NCBI GenBank assembly: GCA_910585615.1
Contig: CAJUFO010000033.1
Coordinates: forward strand, 1-43,027
Reading direction: 5' to 3'
DNA length: 43,027 bases
Origin: an uncultured Acetatifactor sp.
GTDB taxonomy: Bacteria; Bacillota; Clostridia; Lachnospirales; Lachnospiraceae
A program made the position numbers and the translations under genes. Shown here one piece after another: positions 33,388-41,478 of the stretch; the stretch's first letter is position 1, and each line of letters starts with the position of its first letter. A model generated the notes under the pieces. The model was given only the letters and a program-made list of their open reading frames with translations, was not told the DNA's origin and did not search any database.

Positions 33388-34044
33388 TTACCGCCTGGCC
33401 TCCTGATAGATAGCCGTCAGCTCCCGCAGCCTCTCCAAAATCTCATCGTCCAGGATATCCAGCCCGAACCCCTGCAGCATCCGGGCGAAGACCATAAACT
33501 TCCGGCAGGATTCCTCCACGGAGCTGTCGAATATCATGGGGTTCATCCATACATTGGCCGCCAGCAGGATCAGCTCCGCCAGCTGCTCCGGGTACTCCGC
33601 CTCAATGGTGCCGTCCGAAATCCCCTGCCGGATGATGGGCAGGATATAGTTCGGCGCCACTTCGTCGATGGTATCATGCAGCAGGCTGAACAGGAGCTTC
33701 GGGTTGTCATGGAAATTGGGGGCCACCGTGAAGATATCGTTCTGCACGGGCCGGCTGATGGACTCCTTGAAAATCCTCTTCAGCTTCTCTCTCCCATTTA
33801 AATCGCTGCGGTCACGGATAGCGGCGAGCATCTGATTGGACTGGGCCGTCATCCTGTCCGTGACTGCCATCAAGATGTCATCCTTGGACCTGAAATGATG
33901 ATAGATGGCGCCTTTGCTGAGCCCCCCCAGTCCACTTATGATGTCCTGGATGGAGGTGTGCTCATACCCTTTCTCCATGAACAGGCGAAAGGCCACGTCC
34001 AATATGAGCTCAACCGTCTCCTCCGGATGCTTGTTCCTCGCCAA
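33388..34044 (-). CDS. TetR-family transcriptional repressor
   Basis: 218 residues from a TTG start at 34044 with GGTGGAGGAG just upstream; an ATG at 34065 lies inside the operator and lacks a ribosome site, and the family usually begins 'MARNK.PEETVE', matching the TTG form (ARNKHPEETVELILDVAF). HTH at residues ~10-55 (HTSIQDIISGLGGLSKGAIY, YHHFRSKDDIL). The C-terminal ~155 residues are the helical ligand and dimer domain. It has a palindrome over its own start region and another before the MFS gene, so it probably represses itself and the pump. Confidence 0.9.
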   Translation of the reverse strand: MARNKHPEETVELILDVAFRLFMEKGYEHTSIQDIISGLGGLSKGAIYHHFRSKDDILMAVTDRMTAQSNQMLAAIRDRSDLNGREKLKRIFKESISRPVQNDIFTVAPNFHDNPKLLFSLLHDTIDEVAPNYILPIIRQGISDGTIEAEYPEQLAELILLAANVWMNPMIFDSSVEESCRKFMVFARMLQGFGLDILDDEILERLRELTAIYQEARR

Positions 34045-34062
34045 TGCTCCTCCACCTCTTTT

Positions 34063-34081
34063 CATACCTACCGTTGGTATT
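34063..34081. promoter_or_regulatory. TetR operator candidate at the repressor's own start region
   Basis: CATACC-TACCGTT-GGTATT, i.e. ATACC-N7-GGTAT, identical in layout to 33252-33270. A further half-site (CATACC) lies near 34091-34096. Confidence 0.6.
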
Positions 34082-34150
34082 TATATTATCATACCATCAA
34101 TATGTCTGTCAAGACAGAGTTTTAATTTCCGACATTCGCTTTTCGACACC

Positions 34151-34175
34151 CCGCAACCTCAGCCAAAGGTTGCGG
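34151..34175 (-). terminator. Hairpin after the second ABC exporter gene
   Basis: CCGCAACCT-N7-AGGTTGCGG, 9-bp perfect arms, 50 bases past the ABC stop codon. No U-tract, so strength uncertain. Confidence 0.4.
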
Positions 34176-34224
34176 TTCAGCTTTAGCGGCTTCCTGAACG
34201 CCCCGCACAGAGAATCTTATGATA

Positions 34225-36063
34225 TCAGGCGTAATACCTGGCCTGGGCATCCCACAGTTCCGTGTATTTCCCGCCCAGGGCATGGAGCTTTTCATGGCTG
34301 CCCCGCTCTATGATTTCCCCCTCGTGGAATACCAGGATCTCATCGCAGAACTGGCAGCTGCTCATCCTGTGGGAGATATAGATTCCTGTCTTGCCTTCCA
34401 CCATCTCCTGGAAGCGAGAGTAGACTTCCGCCTCCGCTACCGGATCTAGGGCCGCTGTAGGCTCGTCCAGTATGACTATAGGTGCGTCTTTGTAGAGTGC
34501 CCTGGCCAGAGCAATCTTCTGGGCTTCCCCGCCGCTGATCTCCACCCCATCTTCCAGGTACTTATAGAGGTAAGTGTCCAGCTGCTTCGGCATGCGCTTT
34601 ACGATGTCCGCCGCGTCCGCCTGCTCCAGGGCCTTCCATATCTTATCGTCATCCCGTTCAAATCCAGCCGTGATATTCTCCCATACCGGAAACGCCAGGA
34701 GCTTGAAGTCCTGGAACACCACGCCAAACAGGGCCCTGTAGGCCTCCTCGTCATACTCCCGGATGTCCACGCCATTCAGGGTGATGCGCCCCTCCGTGGG
34801 CTCATAGAGCCGGCACAGGAGCTTGATGAAGGTGGTCTTCCCCGCGCCGTTGGGCCCCACCAGGGCCATCCTCCCCCTGATGTTCAGCCTGCAGTCGATA
34901 TGCTTCAGCACATAGTCCCTGCTGCCGGGATACCGGAAGCTCACGTCCTCGAATACCAGCTCGTATGCCCCGTCCTTCCTCTCCTCCAGGGCCCTGGTTC
35001 CCTTCACATGGCTGCCCTCCATGTCCAGGAACGCCAGGAACTTCTCCATGTAGGTGCAGACATTCCGCAGCCTCACCTGACAGTTGATGATGATGAAGCA
35101 GGCATTGCCGAACTGGTTCAGCGCGCCCACATACTGGGTGAAGGCACCCACTGTGATCGCCTTTGTCACCACCTTTACGGTCACCAGCAGATAGGAGCCT
35201 ATGGTGAACAGGCTGTTCAGGCCGTTGTTGGCCTGGATGGTGCGGCGCATCACATCGAACATGCCGCCCCAGTAGGCCTTGCTCTTCTTCACCTCCGCCT
35301 CCGCGTTCCCCATGAGCATGTCCTGCATGCCATAGAGCCGGATGACCTTCCCCGCCTTCTCATTGAGGAACACCTGGTTCAGCAGATAGTCCTCCCTCAT
35401 CTCCATCCCCGTATTGGCCTCAAAGTATGCCTTCTGCTTTTCGGAGAACTTCACGAACACTTTCCCGGAGAAGAAGGCCATCCCCGCCAGGGCGCAGCCG
35501 AACAGCAGCAGAGAGGGAAGGGGCCCCGCCAGCCTCTCCAGGAAAGTCCCGGATCCGACCGGCCTTGTCAGGCACAGCCAGATTACCATGGAGGTGGACA
35601 GGATCACGCTCAAGACTGCCTGGAAGATGTCCCTGTACAGGGCCAGCACCATCCCCAGGCTGCCGTAGGCATCCGAGGTCTTCTCGGAGAAGGCGATTTT
35701 CTCCGCCACCTCCGGGTTCTCCATGGTCTCATAGTCCATGGAGAAGGTCTTCTCCCGCAGCCAGACGAAGATGGCCAGGCCCGCCACGTTGCGCAGCCCC
35801 CGGATCGCCGCCTCTGTCAGGCTCACCAGCACGGTTCCCACCAGGTTCGCCCCCAGCAGCGCTGCCGTCAGGACCACCGCCTGTCTGAATTCCCCCAGGC
35901 GCAGCGCGTCCACCAGCCCTGCGGTCAGAAAGAGGCTGATATAGGTCTGGGCCAGCTGGAAGACGATCTGCAGCAGGTATACCGGAATGATCTTGTGGTC
36001 CGTTTCATGTATCTTCTTCAGCAGCCGGAACCCCACTCTGTGGGTCGCTATCACTTCATGCAT
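34225..36063 (-). CDS. ABC exporter half-transporter, second subunit
   Basis: 612 residues: six membrane helices in the first ~330, then an ATPase domain with Walker A GPNGAGKTT, signature ISGGEAQKIALARAL (a variant of LSGGQ), Walker B PIVILDEPTAALD and H-loop ISHRMSS. Its ATG overlaps the end of the preceding ABC gene by 8 bases, so the two are coupled and probably form a heterodimer. The variant signature would make one of the two ATP sites differ from the other, common in heterodimeric exporters. Role probably drug, peptide or lipid export; the TetR gene follows. Confidence 0.9.
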   Translation of the reverse strand: MHEVIATHRVGFRLLKKIHETDHKIIPVYLLQIVFQLAQTYISLFLTAGLVDALRLGEFRQAVVLTAALLGANLVGTVLVSLTEAAIRGLRNVAGLAIFVWLREKTFSMDYETMENPEVAEKIAFSEKTSDAYGSLGMVLALYRDIFQAVLSVILSTSMVIWLCLTRPVGSGTFLERLAGPLPSLLLFGCALAGMAFFSGKVFVKFSEKQKAYFEANTGMEMREDYLLNQVFLNEKAGKVIRLYGMQDMLMGNAEAEVKKSKAYWGGMFDVMRRTIQANNGLNSLFTIGSYLLVTVKVVTKAITVGAFTQYVGALNQFGNACFIIINCQVRLRNVCTYMEKFLAFLDMEGSHVKGTRALEERKDGAYELVFEDVSFRYPGSRDYVLKHIDCRLNIRGRMALVGPNGAGKTTFIKLLCRLYEPTEGRITLNGVDIREYDEEAYRALFGVVFQDFKLLAFPVWENITAGFERDDDKIWKALEQADAADIVKRMPKQLDTYLYKYLEDGVEISGGEAQKIALARALYKDAPIVILDEPTAALDPVAEAEVYSRFQEMVEGKTGIYISHRMSSCQFCDEILVFHEGEIIERGSHEKLHALGGKYTELWDAQARYYA

Positions 36064-37966
36064 GGGCCTCTTCCTCCTTCTCCCCGGAATGCATTTCTTC
36101 CTTCTGATAATACTGGGCCTGGAGGTTGAACAGCTCCGCGTAGGCCCCTCCCTTTTCCATCAGCTCCTCATGGCTTCCCTCCTCCGCCACGCATCCGCCC
36201 TCCAGGTACAGGATCCTGTCGCAGAACCGTGTGGAGCTGAGCCTGTGGGAGATGAATATGCCTGTCTTGCCGCTTATCATCTCATCGTAGCTCTCATACA
36301 TCCTGCTCTCCGCGATAGGGTCCAGAGCCGCCGTGGGCTCGTCCAGGATGACGATGGGGGAGTCCTTGTACAGCGCCCGGGCCAGCATCATCTTCTGCAT
36401 CTGGCCGCCGGAGAGGGTCACGCCTTCCGGATCCAGGTCTTTGTTCATGACAGTGTGCCTTCCCTTGGGAAGCTCCCTGACCCTCTCGGCCAGACCTGCC
36501 TTTTCCAGGCTCTCCTCCAGCCGTTTCACATCCTCCAGCCCCTCCCTGACGCAGGACACATTTTCCGCCAGGGGGAAGGAGAAGGAGAACACATCCTGGA
36601 AGACAACCGCGTATTCACGGAAGATCTCCTCCCGGGGCATCTGCGCCATATCCTGTCCGTCCAGGTATATCTTCCCGGAGGTGGGGCGGTAGAGGCCGCA
36701 GAGGAGCTTGGTCAGGGTGGTCTTCCCGGCCCCGTTGAGCCCAACCAGAGCCAGCCGCTCCCCGGCGGGGATGGTCAGGTTCAGATTGTGTATGGTGTCC
36801 TTCTCTCCTCCCTCATACCGGAAGCACACGTCCTCCAGCCGGATTTCGTGGGGCGTCCCCGGGTTCTTCACCTTTTCCTCCCCGTCTTCCTCCCCTGTGC
36901 CCAGGTCCATGAATTCCCGGTATCTGTCCATATGCCCCTTGGTCTGGACGATCTGCTGCAGAGCCTGGAACAGCCCTCTCATCCATACGCCGAACCCCGA
37001 CACGATACCTATGTACAGCAGGAATGCAGGAAGGGTGACGCTTCCCTGGACCATCTGCCAGATCAGATACCCATAGACGATCCCGTTCACCACGAGCCTG
37101 CAGATGCCCTCCAGGATCCCTCCCGTCAGAGGGCCCAGCGCCGTCCTGTACTCCAGAGATACGATCCTGTCCACCACCTCATGGAAGGCCCGCAGGAGCC
37201 ATTTGTCCATCCGGTACAGGCGTATGTCCTTCCCGCTCTCGATGGCGATGGACTCTCTGCGCAGGTAGAAGAAGGCCTGCCGGTTCCTGGCATTCTCCTT
37301 TATCCTGGCATAGGTCTTCTCCCGCAGGGGCTTCTCCCAGGCTTCCATGAGCAGGACCTGCCCCAGCAGAAGGAGCAGCAGAAGCAGGCTGGCCCTGCCC
37401 ACGATGACCCCGTAGACGATCAGCCCCAGCCCATTGGAGATTACGGTCCAGAACAGTTGCACATAGATTTCGATTCCTGAGCCCTCCCCGGAGAACAGGT
37501 TCTCCCTGGCCTGTGCCATCTTCCTCTGTCCCTGGGCGCTCTCTATGTAGCTCCCGTCCACCTCCACGCATTTCCGGTAGAATTCGATCCACATGCCGAT
37601 CCGGAATGTGGTCAGCAGCTTCCCCTGGGTCTCCCGCAGATGGTTGTACAGGAAACGCACTGCCTGGAGCAGGACCACGTATCCCCCCACCAGCAGCAGG
37701 ATGCTTCCCGCCTCCCGCCCGCTGATGAGACATGCCGCCACTGCCGCCGCCATGGCGGACTCCAGGAAGGGCAGCAGGATCCCCAGCGCCGTGGTGCCTG
37801 CGCAGACGGCAAAGGCCCCCGGCCCTTCCTTCTCTCTCAGGCAGCGGAAGGCGTATCTGTAGTTGTCGCCGATGGAATAGGCTGTGCCATCGGCCGCCCG
37901 GGTGCTTCCGGGTTTGCGCCCTTTTCCGGTCCGCTTTTCTTTCTGCTTTTCTGTCTGCTTCTGCAT
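36056..37966 (-). CDS. ABC exporter half-transporter, first subunit
   Basis: 636 residues from the ATG at 37966 with AGAGGAG upstream (an ATG at 38032 has none). A very basic N-terminal tail (~45 residues of Lys/Arg/Gln) precedes six membrane helices and an ATPase domain with Walker A GLNGAGKTT, canonical signature TLSGGQMQKMMLARAL, Walker B PIVILDEPTAALD and ISHRLSS. First gene of a two-gene ABC operon; see next subunit. The region upstream has a good promoter with a palindrome at the transcription start. Confidence 0.9.
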   Translation of the reverse strand: MQKQTEKQKEKRTGKGRKPGSTRAADGTAYSIGDNYRYAFRCLREKEGPGAFAVCAGTTALGILLPFLESAMAAAVAACLISGREAGSILLLVGGYVVLLQAVRFLYNHLRETQGKLLTTFRIGMWIEFYRKCVEVDGSYIESAQGQRKMAQARENLFSGEGSGIEIYVQLFWTVISNGLGLIVYGVIVGRASLLLLLLLLGQVLLMEAWEKPLREKTYARIKENARNRQAFFYLRRESIAIESGKDIRLYRMDKWLLRAFHEVVDRIVSLEYRTALGPLTGGILEGICRLVVNGIVYGYLIWQMVQGSVTLPAFLLYIGIVSGFGVWMRGLFQALQQIVQTKGHMDRYREFMDLGTGEEDGEEKVKNPGTPHEIRLEDVCFRYEGGEKDTIHNLNLTIPAGERLALVGLNGAGKTTLTKLLCGLYRPTSGKIYLDGQDMAQMPREEIFREYAVVFQDVFSFSFPLAENVSCVREGLEDVKRLEESLEKAGLAERVRELPKGRHTVMNKDLDPEGVTLSGGQMQKMMLARALYKDSPIVILDEPTAALDPIAESRMYESYDEMISGKTGIFISHRLSSTRFCDRILYLEGGCVAEEGSHEELMEKGGAYAELFNLQAQYYQKEEMHSGEKEEEAHA

Positions 37967-38026
37967 GGAATCTCCTCTCCCGGGGCCGGCTGTCTGCCAG
38001 ACCCCACTATTTGAACGGGTAAATCT

Positions 38027-38040
38027 GTACAAGCATGTAC
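38027..38040. promoter_or_regulatory. Palindrome GTACA-N4-TGTAC at the transcription start of the ABC operon
   Basis: Perfect 5-bp arms, 5 bases downstream of the -10, so over the expected start site. It differs from the ATACC-type TetR sites, suggesting another repressor. Confidence 0.45.
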
Positions 38041-38044
38041 GTTC

Positions 38045-38072
38045 ATTATAAACAATTGGAGGGGGGATTCAA
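38045..38072 (-). promoter_or_regulatory. Promoter of the ABC exporter operon
   Basis: Minus strand TTGAAT (38067-38072), 16-base spacer, TATAAT (38045-38050). Confidence 0.65.
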
Positions 38073-38109
38073 GTATATTTAGAAAATATTTTTCACTAAT
38101 ATACAATTT

Positions 38110-38390
38110 TGTTCATTTTTTACAATTTCTTCTTCGCCATTTTGTCGGAATTTACCAGTCTCATTCCCTGTTCCCCAGGGCCTGCGCCGGAAGGATCCTG
38201 TCTGTCCGTTCCATCAGAAGGGGCATTTCGCTCCGGTGATATCATGATAGCATATATCCTCCCAGGCGGCTTTTCCGATTTAGGCAAAACAGAAATGCAG
38301 CCGATGAATTATCTGCATACTTCGGAGGGTATCCGCACAAACTGAATGATGAGTTTTTAATATATGGTTCGGAAATATGATATGTATCAG
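38110..38390. other. Intergenic region, no gene seen
   Basis: Between the ABC promoter and the ATPase control region. A frame of 78 codons (38109-38345) lacks a ribosome binding site and recognisable motifs and is probably not coding. Confidence 0.4.
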
Positions 38391-38391
38391 A

Positions 38392-38457
38392 AGTTTCAGA
38401 CTTATATATCTGATATTATGATATTTTATAAAGTTTCCGACTTGTAAGTCTGAAACT
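38392..38457. promoter_or_regulatory. 26-bp palindrome plus extra half-site upstream of the ATPase promoter
   Basis: AGTTTCCGACTT and AAGTCTGAAACT (38432-38457) form a 26-bp palindrome with one mismatched pair and a GT centre. A copy of the half-site, AGTTTCAGACTTA, lies at 38392-38404, 40 bases upstream. The palindrome ends 2 bases before the -35. Confidence 0.55.
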
Positions 38458-38459
38458 AT

Positions 38460-38487
38460 TTGCTTTTTTCGGATTCATGGGTATAAT
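38460..38487 (+). promoter_or_regulatory. Promoter of the AAA/DUF4143 ATPase gene
   Basis: TTGCTT (38460-38465), 16-base spacer, TATAAT (38482-38487), 27 bases before the ATG. Confidence 0.65.
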
Positions 38488-38514
38488 AGAGATATGGAAA
38501 TCAGGAGGTGCATC

Positions 38515-39744
38515 ATGACTGAACTTATCAATCGCCCCGAGTATCTAAATCAGCTCATCCAAAACAGGGATGTGGACCTGGTCAAAATCGTCACAGGCAT
38601 TCGCAGATGCGGAAAGTCCTCCCTGTTGGACCTGTTCCATCGATACCTGTCAGACAGCGGCACAGCCGACGCCAACATCATCCACATGAACCTGGAATCG
38701 CTGCGTTATCGGAATCTTTCCGACTACCTCGCCTTCTATGACTATGTCAGCGAGCGCATCCCCAGGAGCGGCAAGACCTATCTGATATTCGATGAACTAC
38801 AGGCCGTGGCGCATTGGGAAAAGGCCATCGAGTCCTTCCGTCTCGACTTTGATGTGGATATCTATATCACCGGCTCCAACGCATATCTGCTTTCCACGGA
38901 ATTTTCCACCCTGCTTTCCGGAAGATATGTGGAAATCCGTATGCTGCCGTTGTCGTTTAAGGAGTTCCTGACCTTCTACGACTTCGCCCCTTCTGTCACG
39001 GCAGAGGAAAAGTTCCAGCGATACCTGCAGTTCGGCGGTATGCCAATCCTCAGGGAATACCAGTTCAACGAAGCAAGAAGCAATCAGGCGCTGGAAGGCA
39101 TCTACTCCACGGTGGTATTGCGCGACATTCTCCAGCGGAACAGCCAGGCCGATCAGGGTATGCTCCAGAAGATCATACTGTTCCTCTGCTCCAATATCGG
39201 CAGCATCACCTCTCCCAACAGCATCGGCAATGTCCTGTCCAGTGAAGGCGATATCCATGCCGGAAAAGGCAGGAATGTGGCAGGGAAAACGGTAGATAAA
39301 TATATCTCCATGCTGCGCAGCGCATTTATCTTCTACTCTGTAGGAAGATATGACGTGAAGGGTAGGCAGTTGCTGAAAACCCTGGGGAAGAACTACATCA
39401 TCGATATGGGTTTCCGCAATATGCTCCTGGGCTATCGCGATGGGGACCGGGGACACATCCTGGAAAACATCGTGTTCCTGGAGCTCATCCGCCGTGACTA
39501 TCGCGTATACATCGGAAAGGCGGGGGATGCCGAAATCGACTTTGTGGCAGAAAAGCCAAGCGACAGGCTGTATATCCAGGTGACGGAAAGCATGCTGCCG
39601 CCGGAGACCCGGGAGCGGGAGCTTAAGTCCCTGCGCATGATACCGGACAATTATGAGAAAATCGTGTTGTCCATGGACAGGAATTATATCAGTTCCTATG
39701 ATGGGATCAAGTCGCTGTATCTGATTGACTGGTTGCTGGCGTAG
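38515..39744 (+). CDS. AAA ATPase with DUF4143 C-terminal domain
   Basis: 409 residues from the ATG at 38515, AGGAGG 6 bases upstream. Residues ~20-150 are an AAA_14 ATPase: Walker A GIRRCGKSS (28-36), Walker B TYLIFDELQAV, sensor-like DIYITGSNAYLLSTEFSTLL. The C-terminal half is DUF4143 with LQFGGMPILREY, a winged-helix-like TVDKYISMLRSAFIFYSVGR and FLELIRRDYRVYIGKAGDAE preceding IDFVAEK, which resembles a PD-(D/E)xK nuclease fold. This family is abundant in anaerobes and of uncertain function. Stand-alone gene with its own promoter, palindrome and terminator. Confidence 0.9.
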   Translation: MTELINRPEYLNQLIQNRDVDLVKIVTGIRRCGKSSLLDLFHRYLSDSGTADANIIHMNLESLRYRNLSDYLAFYDYVSERIPRSGKTYLIFDELQAVAHWEKAIESFRLDFDVDIYITGSNAYLLSTEFSTLLSGRYVEIRMLPLSFKEFLTFYDFAPSVTAEEKFQRYLQFGGMPILREYQFNEARSNQALEGIYSTVVLRDILQRNSQADQGMLQKIILFLCSNIGSITSPNSIGNVLSSEGDIHAGKGRNVAGKTVDKYISMLRSAFIFYSVGRYDVKGRQLLKTLGKNYIIDMGFRNMLLGYRDGDRGHILENIVFLELIRRDYRVYIGKAGDAEIDFVAEKPSDRLYIQVTESMLPPETRERELKSLRMIPDNYEKIVLSMDRNYISSYDGIKSLYLIDWLLA

Positions 39745-39812
39745 ATATGGGCTATGGTCGTCATACACTGTCATCTGGATGCTTGCTGGGCATGCAACTA
39801 TGAGACAGCCTC

Positions 39813-39852
39813 CTCCGGCAGGCAAGCCTGCCGCGGAGTCGTTTTTCTTTTT
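39813..39852 (+). terminator. Rho-independent terminator of the ATPase gene
   Basis: CTCCGGCAGGC-AA-GCCTGCCGCGGAG with one bulged base, followed by TCGTTTTTCTTTTT. A strong plus-strand terminator 69 bases after the stop; it also caps the minus-strand spoIVB fragment. Confidence 0.8.
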
Positions 39853-39870
39853 ATGCTGTGCTGCCCAGCC

Positions 39871-40033
39871 TCAATGCTCCAACATATTCTCAATAAAAAT
39901 CCCATACCCCTTCCTGGAATCCTGCACCAGCACATGGGTCACCGCCCCGATGAACTTCCCGTTCTGGACGATGGGGCTGTCGCTCATGAGCGTGTCAAGG
40001 AAAGGGCAACATATTTTGACAGATTATTTCAAT
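39871..40033 (-). repeat. 163-bp direct repeat, copy 1, carrying the 3' end of spoIVB
   Basis: On the minus strand it starts with the final codons of the COG2865-type fragment (TTGAAATAA), then about 40 bases, then a frame DTLMSDSPIVQNGKFIGAVT, HVLVQDSRKGYGIFIENMLE, H, stop. This is the C-terminus of the sporulation serine peptidase SpoIVB (SGSPI block holds the catalytic Ser in the family). Only the last ~42 codons are present; here the SGSP core reads SDSP. About 10 differences from copy 2. Confidence 0.8.
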
Positions 40034-40600
40034 TTGTAACAGCTTCCCCTCAATTTCCCTTCTTTTTTCAATATTCCGTCCTCGACCATTTCCTTCAAAA
40101 TCTTCAGGGCACGAGAATCCTTCACATTCAATAGATTCTGGACTTCTCTATTTTTTATTGAGCCCTTTTCCTCTATATATTGGATAATCTTTTTATGATT
40201 GTCATTCAATTTATCCGTACTTTTTATCCGTACATTTCCGTACTTTCCATCACTTTATCCGTACTTTTCCGTACTTTTTCCGTGCTCTCCATCTCTTTAT
40301 CCGTACTTTTTCCAATCCTCGTCTTATCAGGATACCGGAATAAATTGATACGAAAGCTTCCGGCAATTTCCACCAGCTCTGGATCTTCTAGTCCAAGTTC
40401 TTTGCATCGCCTGATAATCCTCGGAATCCCGCTTCCCCAATGCTCCATAATATTCATGTACGTAAATGCATACACCAGCGCACGGTTCCTGGGTATAGAA
40501 ATACCTTCTCTGATATCCTGCAGTCTCAGACTTCCAAACAGCATCCCCGGAGAAGTCACTTCCACGCGGTCATCCATGTCTGCCCCCTCAATGCTCCAAC
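40024..40600 (-). pseudogene. 3' part of an AlbA_2 / COG2865-type ATP-binding regulator, frameshifted
   Basis: Minus strand begins at DDRVEVTSPGMLFGSLRLQD and continues ISIPRNRALVYAF, IMEHWGSGIPRIIRRCKELG, the C-terminal half of the ATP-binding domain of AlbA_2/COG2865 proteins. A low-complexity stretch of KSTDKxMESTE repeats (40211-40310) follows, in which the frame ends (MYG stop); the next frame resumes KSTDKLNDNHKKIIQYIEEK and a winged-helix tail ending GSCYKLK at 40024. The N-terminal ~350 residues are absent: upstream the sequence is directly spoIVB repeat copy 2. So a truncated, fused and frameshifted remnant. Confidence 0.75.
40211..40310. repeat. Tandem TTTATCCGTAC-type repeats inside the pseudogene
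   Basis: Plus strand shows TTATCCGTACTTT, TCCGTACTTTCCATC and TTTATCCGTACTTTTCC in several imperfect tandem copies. On the minus strand they encode repeated STDK / MESTE units and contain the frameshift, pointing to replication slippage. Confidence 0.7.
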
Positions 40601-40750
40601 ATATTCTCAATAAAAATCCCATACCCCTTCCTGGAATCCTGCACCAGCACGTGGGTCACTGCCCCGATGAACTTCCCGTTCTGGATGATGGGGCTGCCGC
40701 TCACGAGTGTGTCAAGGAAAGGACAACAAATTATGACATATTATTTCAAT
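40588..40750 (-). repeat. 163-bp direct repeat, copy 2, carrying the 3' end of spoIVB
   Basis: Same unit as copy 1 (717 bases apart). Minus-strand frame reads DTLVSGSPIIQNGKFIGAVT, HVLVQDSRKGYGIFIENMLE, H, stop; the SGSP serine motif is intact in this copy. The stop is followed directly by the COG2865-type fragment. The upstream edge lies 4 bases from the insertion sequence. Confidence 0.8.
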
Positions 40751-40754
40751 CTAT

Positions 40755-41423
40755 CTATAAATGAGCAAATTTGAAATTCTACCAAAATTGCCTCAAATAG
40801 CATCAAACTAAAGACATCATGCCTCTGTGGGTGTATACTGTATCTGCTAAGAAAACAATAACCTGCCAAGGATGATGTCTTATAGAGAACAGTATATACC
40901 ATTCAGCGCTACTTTACAACTGCTTAAAAAATTTGAGCCTATGCCGTGTCTTCCCTCAGACGGCCATGAAGCATATCATGGCTATCCTGATATCCGTCTT
41001 TTCTCTTGGATATCATGGAAAGACCATCGATTTTGAAAAATACAGTTCCTGTCACCGTACCACAGTCGCACATTCCCTCAATAAAGGGAAATGCGATGAA
41101 ACCATCTCCTCCAAGACAAAGCCTTCGTCACGGGCTCTGCACCCGATTGAAGATGCGTATTTCCACCAGTCCCATCGCAAGGGGAAGCAGGACTATGGAC
41201 ATCAGGCCGTGGCTGTCATGCTCTCCTGTAACGGCATCGTCCTTAATTATGCCGTCATCATGTACGACAAGACCATGTCAAAGGTGGAAATCGTACAGGA
41301 GATTGCCAATGAGCTGCCTGTACCACCAGTAATCTCTTATTTCCTCTGCGATAGCTGGTATACATGTCCTGGCTTTAGTTGCATAGGTGCATTGTGCAGT
41401 TTTTTAAATTTGCTCATTTATAG
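40755..41423. mobile_element. Internally deleted insertion sequence, ends intact
   Basis: Left end CTATAAATGAGCAAATTTGA (from 40755) and right end AAATTTGCTCATTTATAG (to 41423) are inverted repeats of about 20 bp, one mismatch. The 669-bp content is a shortened transposase gene (next feature). No target duplication was seen. Family not certain; the protein resembles DDE (IS4/IS701-like) transposases found in many copies in Lachnospiraceae. Confidence 0.75.
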
Positions 41424-41457
41424 AATTTTACTTCTTTTAAGTTACAACAAGCTCTGA
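40872..41457 (+). pseudogene. DDE transposase remnant (frameshift, internal deletion, truncated)
   Basis: Frame 1 begins MMSYREQYIPFSATLLQLLK and KFEPMPCLPSDGHEAYHGYP; the shifted frame continues MKHIMAILISVFSLGYHGKT, IDFEKYSSCHRTTVAHSLNK, then GKCDETISSKTKPSS where about 40 residues including the first catalytic Asp region are missing, then DAYFHQSHRKGKQDYGHQAV and ISYFLCDSWYTC with the second Asp, after which the gene is cut and runs into the right inverted repeat. The C-terminal third with the catalytic Glu is absent. Inactive. Confidence 0.8.
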
Positions 41458-41478
41458 AAGGCACTTTTTTGTATCATT

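Noticed and set aside
34900..37480. 409- and 497-codon plus-strand frames opposite the ABC exporter genes
   Set aside because: Complement of ATPase and membrane domains; no recognisable protein features.
40180..40764. 194-codon plus-strand frame across repeat copy 2
   Set aside because: It reads the complement of the COG2865-type fragment and of the spoIVB tail, both of which have clear homology on the minus strand.
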